This document shows, piece by piece, positions 1 to 8,320 of a DNA stretch of 20,367 nucleotides. Every line of letters starts with the position of its first letter. Position 1 is the first letter of the stretch. The stretch comes from Sphacelaria rigidula (lineage: Eukaryota > Phaeophyceae > Sphacelariales), in assembly GCA_964200075.2 (NCBI GenBank), contig CAXNAA020000538.1, positions 1 through 20,367 of the forward strand, written 5' to 3'. A model generated the notes under the pieces. The model searched no databases, was not told the DNA's origin, and saw only the letters and a program-made list of their open reading frames with translations. The translations under genes were made by a program, and so were the position numbers.

Positions 1-58
1 AAGAATCATTATTTGTCCGACCCCTGGACCATTTCTTCACGAGAACGCCCTAACCTTT

Positions 59-78
59 AAAAAAAAAAAAAAAAAAAA
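59..78. repeat. Poly-A run of 20 bases
   Basis: An uninterrupted A run. It could be the 3' tail of a retroposed copy, but the sequence before it resembles nothing else in the window, so this is only a simple repeat. Confidence 0.9.
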
Positions 79-287
79 TGACGGCCCACTTTTTTTATTC
101 GGCACTCTTCTGCGGTTCCCCACACCAATTTTCGTCGCCATCGGCTAAACAAGTGCACAAATCGAGAGTTTCATAGAGATTTTATTATTGGCGCTAGCTC
201 CCTCAGGTATAGGAATTTCTAGACATGGGGTTTAATCAACGAGAAAATATGGGCCCAAGGGCACCTTCCCCTTGATTAGACTATTAA
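79..287. other. Unassigned sequence
   Basis: I see no open frame, repeat or hairpin of note here. An in-frame TAA at 285-287 bounds the following open frame on its 5' side. Confidence 0.5.
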
Positions 288-632
288 TACTATATATGCG
301 GATCACGACCCAATTCGTTTCCGGTGATGAGATACTGTATTGCTCTGCCAGGTCAAATCCGTTTCTGGGCTGGCCCAGCTCGTACATTTCAATCGTTTTC
401 ATTCTTCAATGAGTACCATGATTTTTCCTTCAACAACATCGTGAGCATCTCCGTTGGAAAACACTATCTGCAACCCGTAAAAGACTATACTTATGGCACA
501 GAGGAAATACTGTTCTTGAGGGATTACCATCATCACCAACATTCTTTTTCAAGAGCAGCGATGATTACCCGAGGTCACCTGACTGACAAACACCTCGTGA
601 TCTCTCCCGGAATGCAGCAGCAGCACACGTAA
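288..632 (+). CDS. Weak coding candidate, possible exon with a beta/gamma-crystallin-like segment
   Basis: The frame is open from just after TAA at 285-287 to TAA at 630-632. The first ATG is at 327, but a spliced start is also possible after one of the AG sites, for example the 'ctctgccag' ending near 350. The middle of the translation has an Asn-Asn pair, a short Val-Ser-Ile-Ser-Val strand and then Tyr, Gly and Phe spaced as in one beta/gamma-crystallin (Greek key) motif. Such domains bind calcium or act as secreted structural proteins. The match is by eye to one half-motif only. The C-terminal part is His/Gln-rich and does not look like a domain. No neighbouring exon was found. It may simply be a chance open frame. 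Confidence 0.22.
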   Translation, partial: YYICGSRPNSFPVMRYCIALPGQIRFWAGPARTFQSFSFFNEYHDFSFNNIVSISVGKHYLQPVKDYTYGTEEILFLRDYHHHQHSFSRAAMITRGHLTDKHLVISPGMQQQHT

Positions 633-1014
633 ATGAACACGAATAAATGAAAATACCGACTGTAGAAATAAATGATCAAGCAGGAGATACATGAAAGGGC
701 TATCCGATGCGCGACTTGATTACAAAATACATTCTTGGTAACCACCACACGGTCTACTGCCACGAGCAACTACCTGCTTCGTGATGCTGAGACCTGCTGT
801 TGTATCTGCACAGACAACCGGACAGTTGCGTTGCATTTGGAAAATCGATCAGGTTTTTCACCTTTGCTGTTGCTGGGGTCGTCAGCAGCGGTACTGTAGA
901 TCGATCGCTGTCGAAGAAAACAAAAGGCACTCGAAATATCAACCCAAAGTTTGTATACATTTAGTACGCTTGCTTTCTGTCAGTTGTGCGCTTAGATACA
1001 CTCACCAAACCACG
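633..1014. other. Unassigned sequence before the gap
   Basis: Short open frames occur on both strands, but their composition is not protein-like and nothing repeats elsewhere in the window. Confidence 0.5.
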
Positions 1015-1024
1015 NNNNNNNNNN
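1015..1024. other. Assembly gap (10 N) flanked by an 8-bp direct repeat
   Basis: Ten N bases. The 8 bases before the gap (1007-1014, AAACCACG) are identical to the 8 bases after it (1025-1032). This suggests two contig ends that overlap slightly and were joined by a fixed-size placeholder rather than real missing sequence. Confidence 0.95.
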
Positions 1025-1370
1025 AAACCACGAGCTGTAGACATTACCTAGCGTACAGACGGTGCCGTAGTGTGCAGTCTGTGCAGCACAACAGGCAGGT
1101 AGGTTGCTACTGGATTTCTCCTGATATTTACATATGATCGGCACTCAATCACAGTTGTTAAGATTTTTCGCTGTTCGTAAAGAAGAAAATGACTGATCAT
1201 TTACGTAATTTAGCTCAATGCCATCATTTAATTCAATGTACAGGTAGAGTTCACCCTATGGGCGCATGGTGGGGAAAATCGTGCGGTAATCGCGAATCTC
1301 AGTACAGCATGAGCTCCCCCAATCTGGGCAATGTTGGAGTCTAAAATAGGCAAATCCACATCTGAGCTTC
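1025..1370. other. Unassigned sequence
   Basis: No gene is seen. A short near-repeat is present: 'catgagctcccccaatctg' near 1307 resembles 'catctgagcttccccgatct' near 1358. Confidence 0.4.
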
Positions 1371-1392
1371 CCCGATCTGCGTACAGATCGGG
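1371..1392. repeat. Perfect 9-bp hairpin with a 4-base loop
   Basis: CCCGATCTG (1371-1379) and CAGATCGGG (1384-1392) are exact reverse complements around the loop CGTA. No T run follows closely, so a Pol III or intrinsic terminator is not supported. AAATCC (1352-1357) and GGATTT (1391-1396) add a weak outer arm. Confidence 0.8.
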
Positions 1393-2100
1393 ATTTGTGT
1401 CTGCTTTAATAAACTGTATATAATTTGTTCTGTGGATTTGAGACTTTCTTTCCAGCCATTACACGCCTCCGTACAATTTTGAGAATAATGGCTTGTGTTC
1501 ACGCGTTACACAAAGAAGCCACAAGAGGGAACGAATTAATTCAATTATAAGACTCCGGACTGTCTGTTTGTTGGTACCGGTACTGTACTGTAGCAGGTGG
1601 AGAAAAGTGAAGCTACACTGGGTCTTTTTGCACGTCATATACATAACGCGTGCGTGCGCGGCATATCGTTTGCGCCCACGCCATGAGTGAGAGGGTGTGA
1701 GCTGCTGCAATTCGTGGAGATTGCTCCTTCCACAGCAGTGAGGTACTTCAGCTTTTTGAGGGGCGGGGCAGCAAAAGCAGACAACGGACTGTTGGAAGAG
1801 CATACCTACACGTGCGAGAAAATTTCCAAGGAAGATAGTACGAAGCTTGAGAGGACAGGGTGGCGACGGTGATAACAAACGCAGCATCATGCATGCTGGC
1901 TCAGGAACATCGACTCCCGGTGCCGATGGTGATAATTGTGACGGCTCGGGCGGAGGACAAGCACGACCTCCCACCACGAGACGCAGGTACTGGAGTAGTC
2001 ATTCATTTCAACCTGCAAAAGGTGGCTTTTCATGCAAAAGTTGATCCTTCACGCTGCATATTTTCATTCTTGTGGGGGTGATGGTGCTCAACTTGGTCGA
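1393..2100. other. Unassigned sequence with uncertain open frames
   Basis: The forward frames 1687-1872 and 1860-2081 give moderately protein-like translations in two different frames, and the reverse strand is open over 1459-1977. None shows a motif I recognise, and the forward ones begin at non-ATG codons. I therefore do not call a gene. Confidence 0.35.
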
Positions 2101-2137
2101 TTCGTGTCGTGACAAGTTGACTTAACTTCGACACGAA
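2101..2137. repeat. Two-part hairpin
   Basis: TTCGTGTCG (2101-2109) pairs with CGACACGAA (2129-2137). Inside it AAGTT (2114-2118) pairs with AACTT (2124-2128), leaving a 4-base bulge on the left and a 5-base loop. The 14 pairs make a compact stem in otherwise unassigned sequence. Confidence 0.75.
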
Positions 2138-3090
2138 ACGCAAGACGCAAGAAGGAGCTAGTCTTTGAAAAACGTCCTCGTGTCGCAATTGGACCTTATC
2201 TTGCTGGTGAGGTGAGACGAGGCATACATGTATTTTTCCTGCAAACCTCCGCCGCGAATATCAATGAACATGCCCTTGTGTGTTAGTTTTTCCTGTGGCT
2301 TAATGGTGTGATGCTTTTGAAAATGGTTGCGAGCAACGAAGCTACCGCAGTGATCATAAATATAAGAACCTTCATACAGAAAACTGTATAAAAAAATGGC
2401 ACAAAATAAGTGTACGTCTCCGAATGTACACATTTTGCTGTGAAAGAGGTCACCCGAAACCCTGCCTCGATCAAAATGTACGATCACTAGAAATTAGAGA
2501 TTATCGATAATGGCTCGCTGGGCCAGGTGTTGATATTCTGCACACACTTGTGTGGAAGAGGCGAAAAAAGAGCGTCCGCATTGTTGTCGACTCCTTGTTG
2601 CTTTCTTCGTTTGGCGCCCAAACCTGTCCCTTTTTACTGTATAGCTTTGCTCGACCGCATTCACTGCGTGGTGGGTTCAGCAGCGCGCTTTAGCGTTTCT
2701 TATTTGACCTCCCTTTGCTTGTACGTTGTGGACATGAAGATGTATTCAGAATTCCGTGTTTCTGACGATTCTTGCTGTTGAACTGTCTCGCACCGTCTGT
2801 AAGAACTAACGACCCCCGGTGCTGTGGAAAGACCGCAAGTCATGTGACAACATCCGGCACATGCCCCCTTCATAACTGCATGGCATGCTGCTACTGAGGG
2901 TTTGCCTTTTCCAAGTTACGGGTGCAAGGCTCGAATACCCCAGTAGAAAATATGTGAGGTTGAAAGTTGAGCGCCAGGAATTTTGTAATGCGAGTAGCCT
3001 TTTACTCCGTCTGGACAGCAGCGGGTGCGGGATAGTGTGCATCCCTATCGCAAGGAGCTTGAAACCACACACCTGTCGTCAGCGCGGGTC
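2138..3090. other. Unassigned sequence with a solitary TIR-end-like 18-mer
   Basis: No gene is seen. An 18-base string at 2165-2182 is identical to 16459-16476, which is the outer end of the TIR element at 16.46 kb. The similarity stops after the 18-mer. Confidence 0.45.
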
Positions 3091-3213
3091 ATGCACGGTG
3101 CGAACGACCCGTCCGACTGGCAAACGCAGGGCAAACGCAACGGTACACCACTGGCTGTGTACGGTGCGTCTCCACCTCATAACGGTCCGCCGTCCACGGG
3201 TATACTCTTTCAA
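3091..3213 (+). CDS. Possible first coding exon ending at a GTAAGT splice donor
   Basis: ATG at 3091-3093 opens 41 codons that run exactly to CAA at 3211-3213, directly followed by GTAAGT, a near-ideal 5' splice site, in phase 0. The translation is rich in Gly, Pro, Asn and Ser and looks like a disordered N-terminus; no domain is recognisable. The frame closes only at 3247-3249, inside the supposed intron. I could not find a matching acceptor with a continuing open frame downstream, so the rest of the gene, if it exists, is unknown. The overlapping forward frame 2885-3217 is less protein-like. Confidence 0.25.
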
Positions 3214-4682
3214 GTAAGTTTAGCGGCGGCTCGGTCTATATGTTATTGAGTCCTGCAAGTGCCCGACCGCAACCTCGGAACCAAGTGCTTGGGGAAGGAC
3301 CGATGGGAACATATTTCGAATCCACAAGTGTTGTGTACAAAGTCCACAGTAGTGTGTCCACGAGAGGGTGAGGGTGCGCTCGCTTCGTAAGCCGCTTTGA
3401 TGACGTTTTGGAGTCTGTGCGCGGCAACCAGGATACAAGTATTTGCTGCGTTGACCTGGGGTGACAGTGCTTCGGAAGCAGCGTTGCCCCTGTGGGGAGA
3501 TTTGTCAGCGCGATGCGCCAGGTCCCCCCTGTGTAGCAGCATCGCGACAGCGTGAGTGAGGGCAGTGTGGTGTGTGCTATTAAACAACGCGATTTTACCC
3601 CGCTTCGCTAGCCCTAACCTCAACTCCCACTCGAACTAGACCGGGAACCCGTGGGTAAAGAGCGTCCATACTGCTCGGTTGGCAATGTGTGACTTGTGAC
3701 TTATTTGAACTTGGATCGGCGCCTAAAGTTGTGCCAAGAACGCTTGAAGCGAGCCCTGGCGATGCTTGGATGTAAAAATTCAGATTTTGTGGTAAACACT
3801 GAAATCAAGTTCACTGTCAACCATCAGATGATAGCTGTGAGCTGGCTGAGGTAAATTATGTTCCGAAGGCCATGCCCTTGACCGTCAGCACAGTAGTATG
3901 GCACGATGCAAGCACGGCGCAGGGTGTACAACAACTTCATTCCTGAATCAAGCCCACGGCGACCGGGATGTAGAACACCCATCATATGTAGTGGGAAATT
4001 CAAGTTCGTGCCACAATTCATGCTGTTCCCTCCCAGTATAAATAATTGCTATGCCTGTTTTCACCGCGTGTAGTGATCGTACTGCAATGTTGTTGTCGTA
4101 CATGACCGTCCGTGGTGAAACTTACTGTTGTATACTTTGAGTTTTCATGCTCGTAGGTCAACACAAGGCCCCCGTTCTCCATGCGACTCGTGATTGCAGT
4201 CGAGGTGAATCCTGATCATCACTAAGCAGCGTGCCCCTTCACAAATCATGATACATGTTTACCCGACACTTCGTGTATGCTCGCCCAGTCCTCGTCTGCG
4301 AACCTCCTTCCTAGAAATTTTGTACAATGACTTGAACACTACCGTAACAAAATAGCTTTAAAAATATCCCTGTACCCTGTAATGTATTCCAAGCTTCAAA
4401 AGACACCGCACTCTGGTCGTGCGGAAAAAACGGAATAATTGGCGAAGGATGCTCGTATTATCCCCTGACCGGTGTCGAGCCGACTCGGGCGTGCTTTTCC
4501 CCCTGAGCGACGTTCTTGGGAGTCCCTTCAGTTATCCAGTACCCATGCTAGCACCCTGCTCTTTTATCAATCCTTTGTATTTCGTTTGTTTTTCGAGCGT
4601 GCGGAGTACTGTAGTTGTTTTTGACGGAGAGATAATGCATCCGAGGATAGGCGCTTGCCACCGTTTTTTTTTTCCTTAGCGG
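3214..4682. other. Unassigned sequence
   Basis: The reverse strand is open over 3243-3623, with a non-ATG start and an Ala/His-rich translation without a known motif. I do not support it as a gene. The rest (3624-4682) holds only short frames, and a T run near 4666-4674 leads into repeat copy A. Confidence 0.4.
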
Positions 4683-4768
4683 AAGGGCGAAATTTCACCA
4701 ACACTTACCCCACGAGCGTGTTCTTAAGGGCGAAATTTCACCAACACTTACCCCACGAGCGTGTTCTT
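4683..4768. repeat. Perfect 43-bp tandem duplication
   Basis: Bases 4683-4725 are repeated without change at 4726-4768. The duplicated block is the end of dispersed repeat copy A, because the equivalent part of copy B (about 8817-8860) is present once. Perfect identity implies a recent event or an assembly artefact. Confidence 0.95.
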
Positions 4769-4940
4769 GTGAGGATCACCCGGAGGCTCGGCTAGGCCAC
4801 CGCGCGGCAGTTATGTAGGGTAGACGCCTCGAGCGATCGAAAAAATTTGCGCAAGGCAGTGTGGGGGTAGAACTCACCAAAACCCTCCGTCAAGTTGGCC
4901 CAGTGCACGCGCCGCCGTACTCTTCCGAGCTTCGACCTTG
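4683..4940 (-). repeat. Dispersed repeat A (SINE-like), copy A
   Basis: This stretch aligns along its length with 8817-9037. Shared blocks include GGAGGCTCGG, CGCGGCAGT.ATGT.GGGTAG.CGCCTC and CACGCGCCGCCGTACTC. A T run (4666-4674) lies at its left edge here and GTT repeats lie at the same place in copy B, so on the reverse strand the element ends in an A-rich or CAA tail, as SINEs do. On that strand copy B has GGTTGGACCCC, one base from the Pol III B-box consensus; copy A matches it less well. An A box is not clear, so a tRNA origin is a guess. Low similarity may run on to about 5003. Confidence 0.7.
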
Positions 4941-5001
4941 GTGGGCGATTGCGCGCATTACTACGCGTCCGGGATATTTACACATGAGGTCACCGTGTGC
5001 T

Positions 5002-5092
5002 ATGAAAGTGGTCTATTGGTGATAGCTGAGGGCGTTAGCGCGGGGACAACTCGGGTTCGGATCCCGCCAGACGCTACTAGCTTGCCTTTTTT
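5002..5092 (+). pseudogene. Degenerate tRNA-like sequence with T6 terminator-like run
   Basis: An A-box-like string TGGTCTATTGG starts at 5009 and a B-box-like GGTTCGGATCC starts at 5054, a spacing of 45 as in tRNA genes. The T arm is good: CGGG-TTCGGAT-CCCG (5052-5066). The acceptor and anticodon stems do not form, so it is not a working tRNA gene. T6 at 5087-5092 lies 20 bases past the T arm, where a Pol III terminator would be. It may be a tRNA relic or a SINE head. Confidence 0.5.
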
Positions 5093-5740
5093 CTTCTAGG
5101 AAGTATTTGTTTTTTGCCGTCGATAGTGTTGGGACGTGAGTAGCAAATTGAGTGTGTGGCTGAGAGTATCGTACGTATGACGTATGACGGCAGTCGGCGC
5201 GGTGCGGCAGGGGCGATACAATCCGCAGTAGCAAAATGTGAGGCGCATCAGATTACCCAGCACAAAGTACTGCCGGGATAAGGGGATTTCTTTTCAATGT
5301 GAAGACAACAATAACAGGGGGTGTACCGGGGAGACTCGGGTCAAGGGCACGGACTCGTCCCGAGGAAGAGGATAATAAGTCAGAATTGAGAGCAAGAGGC
5401 AGAAAGAGGTGCGCCCAGGGGCGTTGCCATCTCAGGACAGGATCGTAATTTTTACGGCAGGATCACCCCGTTGGTGGCGGATGTGATCTTCCCGACAGTA
5501 GTAGTTTACAACAAAACATGCATGTGTTCCGTCACACGCAACTTGTGAAACGGCTCAACGGCATGGAGCATGTATCTGTTGGGCGTGGACATCCCCTTGC
5601 GGATGTGGGAAGTTTAGACCGTGTTTTCATCATTTTAACTCAATATTTACGTAGAGTTTGGAGATCGGACCACCGCTACACATCATTCGGGAGAGTAAAT
5701 TAAATACCCGGATATTTGCCCTGCCCAACATGCCCTTGGA
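5093..5740. other. Unassigned sequence
   Basis: Only short open frames without protein-like features. No repeat from elsewhere in the window was noticed. Confidence 0.45.
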
Positions 5741-5748
5741 AGACCTCG

Positions 5749-5824
5749 CCGGCTGATGCGCCCATATACACCGAAAGGTGGAGACTGCCGTTCCAAATAT
5801 ATGGGATAACAAGACACAACGCAC
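5749..5824 (+). repeat. CA-tailed repeat family, 3' fragment
   Basis: It shares the core GCTGATGCGCCCA.ATA.. and the end ATATGGGATAACA..ACACA with 7957-8025 and 14669-14751. It keeps the family hairpin CACC-GAAA-GGTG (5769-5780), in which one base pair differs from the 7974 copy by a double change that preserves pairing. The tail is a degraded CA-rich stretch. Confidence 0.75.
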
Positions 5825-6041
5825 AAGCATGGCTGACATCTTCCACACTTCTCCGGAAGAAACGGAGCAGGATTGGAACAACAAGTTCATCCAAAACAGG
5901 CGACGCGCATGGAATCGCCGCTGTGAGCTCGTCCTTATCACCACACCATCTTTTTTGCCCCAAGTAGAAGCTAGTGGCAGTCGGGGCGGAAGGGCAACGT
6001 CGATCGATTTTCGCGCTCAGGGCCAAGAACAAAAAAAACGA

Positions 6042-6156
6042 AGAGCGAAGCAATTGCCGAGAAAGCGGCATGTCAATTGGTCTCCGCAATTAGAGCGACG
6101 GGCCGATGGTTGCGGCGACCAATTGGCATGCTGCTTTTCGACAGTTGCTTCGCTCT
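6042..6156. ncRNA. Long near-perfect hairpin (47-bp stem), foldback element or small-RNA precursor candidate
   Basis: The left arm (6042-6089) and right arm (6110-6156) are reverse complements over 47 pairs with a 20-base loop. By eye there are three G-T wobbles, two mismatches and one single-base bulge. The outer 12 pairs AGAGCGAAGCAA/TTGCTTCGCTCT and the inner CAATTGGTC/GACCAATTG are unbroken. The forward frame 5778-6188 and reverse frame 5700-6089 run through it, but both also cross a repeat fragment and are unlikely to be genes. A stem of this size fits a pre-miRNA or a palindromic MITE; I saw no second copy in the window. Expression is unknown. Confidence 0.55.
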
Positions 6157-6177
6157 CCGCTAATTTTCATGGTCTCG

Positions 6178-6455
6178 TTAACCCCTAGACCGCGAGGTTA
6201 GTCTTCTGTTGAAGTATGCATGATCCAGAGAGACAAACCTCGCCGTCTAAGGGTTAACCATCAACATCTTGAGGGTAGATCATCTGTTGAATCGACACTG
6301 ATTTCACTTCAAAAAGTATGCATGATCCAAATGGACCAACCTCGCGGTCCAAGGATTTAGACCGCGAGGTTAGTCTTCTGTTGAATCGGCATCAATTTAA
6401 AATGAAAAAAAGTATGCATAATTCAGAAAGCCTAATCTCGCGGTCTAAGGGTTAA
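6178..6455 (+). mobile_element. Three palindromic MITE-like units (P family)
   Basis: Each unit has ends of the type TTAACCCTTAGACCGCGAGG and, inverted, CCTCGCGGTCTAAGGGTTAA, and a core reading CTGTTGAATCGGCATCA..TTTCACTT..AAAAAGTATGCATGATCC. Unit 1 (6178-6256) has lost most of the core, unit 2 covers about 6251-6358 and unit 3 covers 6352-6455. Neighbouring units overlap or abut at the end motif. Nothing coding is present. Other copies lie at 12.27-12.90, 18.02-18.27 and 19.09 kb. Confidence 0.8.
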
Positions 6456-6772
6456 GATGGGCGTTTACAACGTGAGATAAAGAACATGCCTGTCAGTGCC
6501 GCCCTGCAATCCTATTGGTCAAAATAGGAAATCCGCGATTCAATCTCAACGGTGATCGTTATTTTCACTTTATGGTTCCTCTTGTTTTCACTTCTACATA
6601 CTCCCCTTGCTCGGGGCGAGTCCGTGGTCTCAAGAGACATTTTGATTACGCGCAGCTGAATTTTCAGCACGATATTTATGTCGCAGATCAAGTATCGACA
6701 CGCGACCCGAATTCGAAGCAACGAGAATAAAACGAGAAAGTCGGCGCGATTTGAAATTTCACGACGAAAAAA
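6456..6772. other. Unassigned sequence
   Basis: Overlapping short frames exist on both strands, with no recognisable protein or repeat. Confidence 0.4.
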
Positions 6773-6985
6773 CTAGTATCGTGATGCTGGCAAAGAGCAA
6801 AAAACTGTTGTGGCTTCTGCTACGAATTTTTCACTTCCGTCCAGAAGATCCTTGTAATGTTTTGGCTCAAAGCTCCTAAAGTTGGACCGCGTATGCAACT
6901 TTTTGTCTGACACGCCCTGGTGGCCGAAGTGATGGTTGACACTTGAGACTCGAGCTACGGAGGTGACGAGTTTGAACCCCGACAT
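6773..6985 (-). CDS. Small hypothetical protein candidate
   Basis: A reverse-strand frame opens with a true ATG (complement of CAT at 6983-6985) and gives 70 residues before a TAG. The composition is balanced, with a charged, Lys/Glu/Asp-containing C-terminal half (around residues 38-57) and Ser/Val/His in the first half. No signal peptide, membrane segment or known motif is visible. Length alone is not significant in this sequence. No upstream promoter element or downstream polyadenylation signal was identified. I rate it only because it is one of the few short frames with an ATG and protein-like composition. Confidence 0.2.
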   Translation of the reverse strand: MSGFKLVTSVARVSSVNHHFGHQGVSDKKLHTRSNFRSFEPKHYKDLLDGSEKFVAEATTVFCSLPASRY

Positions 6986-7630
6986 ACACTTTTTTCATTT
7001 GTCGCGCAAAATCTGGTTCCCTCGTGGAGGTAATTTTTCTGCAGCACAGTTTTTCTCTTCTTTTTTTTTCCTCTGTTTAGCGACGGAGCATTCATCGGCA
7101 GGTTGGTCTGCCGTTCACAGCAATATATTTACATTGGGCTGATTTGGAAAACAGGCGGAGGTTTTGGTGTGGTCGTTGCGAAAAGTTTGGGTGTGCTCGG
7201 GGTATTCTCGTCTTGAGGCTGGTCCAGCTCGTCGTTGAGAGCGTCACGCGCAGCCATGCAACTTGAGGCATCCGCCAAGCTGGTGTCGCATCTGTTTGAT
7301 CTCTCTGGCTCGCGTTAGAGTCCCATCAACATGTCAGAAACAGCGTCGTTTGCGAGCCCCGCGGGCTCTGATTGATCCGGTGTTGCCTTTTGCATTGGAT
7401 CATTCGATGCTTGCTGATCCCCTTCGAATTCCCTCCCTCGGTGAAGAAAGAAACAAGGGGTGAAATTTACTGCAGATTAGGCACATATTGTGTAGACGGC
7501 CTTATATATGTATGTATACAATATGCGATGATTCCCCCTTCTTATCCGTCCTTATCGTCAGTCATGTCAACCTTTTTCCAAACGTGACACCCTCTTGTTT
7601 TTCAATGTGCACAAGATCATCGATGGTGAC
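6986..7630. other. Unassigned sequence
   Basis: No supported gene. A pyrimidine-rich tract (about 7050-7078) is present but not tied to any exon. Confidence 0.4.
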
Positions 7631-7648
7631 TATATATGTACATATATA
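7631..7648. repeat. Perfect 18-bp palindrome, TA-rich
   Basis: TATATATGTACATATATA is its own reverse complement. It lies just upstream of the tRNA-like head at 7674 and could be a simple-repeat insertion point or an AT-rich upstream element. Confidence 0.9.
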
Positions 7649-7673
7649 TTTTTCCTTACTGTGGTAGTCGGTC

Positions 7674-7757
7674 GCCCCGGTGGCTCAGTTGGTAACTTTG
7701 TAACCTTCTGATGGTTGAGTTGTGAAGTTCGGTTCCCGGAGCGATCTGGGATTTTTT
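7674..7757 (+). pseudogene. tRNA-like sequence (Gln-CTG-type anticodon arm) followed by T6
   Basis: The A box TGGCTCAGTTGG (7681-7692) matches the Pol III consensus exactly. The B-box-like AGTTCGGTTCC (7726-7736) matches 9 of 11, and the spacing is 45. The acceptor stem GCCCCGG/CCGGAGC (7674-7680/7736-7742) pairs in six of seven positions. The anticodon arm TAACC-TTCTGAT-GGTTG (7701-7717) is complete, with a 7-base loop, T33 and anticodon CTG. The D stem and the 5' half of the T stem do not pair and the T arm is about 4 bases short, so this is a tRNA-derived relic. T6 (7752-7757) follows nine bases after the acceptor stem. It is the likely head of the CA-tailed repeat that starts just downstream. 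Confidence 0.65.
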
Positions 7758-7787
7758 CTTACGCCATGCCCAACAGTGGAGAGCGAC

Positions 7788-8025
7788 TATGTCGTGGGTA
7801 CACAAAATAGGACTTCACGGTCGACGAGGGAAAGGGACTGCTGAAGCCCGCTCGCGATAAAAAATGAAGGGAAGCATCGCTGAAGAAAGGGGGGATAGTA
7901 GGGAAGAAAAAAAGAAGAAAAAACTCCTGTGTTGACCTTCCTCCTGTGTAACCATTGCTGATGCGCCCACATACCCCGAAAGGGGTCGACTGGCGCCCAG
8001 AATAAACGGGATAACACACACACAC
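7788..8025 (+). repeat. CA-tailed repeat family, fullest copy (body, hairpin and tail)
   Basis: The body GGTCGACGAGG.AAAG.GAC.GCTGAA (7817 onward) is shared with 13430-13530. The 3' part CTCCTGTGTAACC...GCTGATGCGCCCACATA (from 7939) is shared with 14650-14690 and 5751-5768. A hairpin ACCCC-GAAA-GGGGT occupies 7973-7986. The end GGGATAACACACACACACA is a CA tail. The layout (tRNA-like head, unrelated body, conserved 3' hairpin, simple tail) fits a tRNA-derived SINE; joining the head at 7674 to this body is inferred from position only. Confidence 0.75.
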
Positions 8026-8029
8026 ATAT

Positions 8030-8320
8030 GAATCTAGTTCCATGATCATGGTTATCATTTTCGTCATAACATTATGTTCATGTTCACGAATGAAATTGCC
8101 AAAAACGGAATGGTTTGGTAGCACCCAAGCGGCCCTCCAGGCGAACCTCCCTCGCCTACACTGTGGTCTTTGTCCAATGACTGGCGAGACTACCAGAGGT
8201 CATATTCTCAAGATGGAATGACCGCGGCCGCTCAAACCATCGAGAGTAGTGCACGCTGGTGGCCACTGCTAGTGTTATGCACGCGGACATTCCCAGAGTC
8301 ACAACATGGACCCATACGCA
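8030..8320. other. Unassigned sequence
   Basis: No gene or repeat seen. It includes a NotI-like GCGGCCGC at about 8224 of no evident meaning. Confidence 0.4.

Noticed and set aside
1459-1977. Reverse open frame of 172 codons
   Set aside because: No recognisable motif, Cys/Pro-rich random-looking composition, and a forward alternative over the same DNA.
5778-6188. Forward frame with a basic stretch through the long hairpin
   Set aside because: It begins in a CA-family fragment and crosses a near-perfect inverted repeat, which is not expected of a coding region.
7674-7742. A functional tRNA-Gln gene
   Set aside because: The anticodon arm and A box are good, but the D stem does not pair, the T arm is short and unpaired, and the acceptor has a mismatch.
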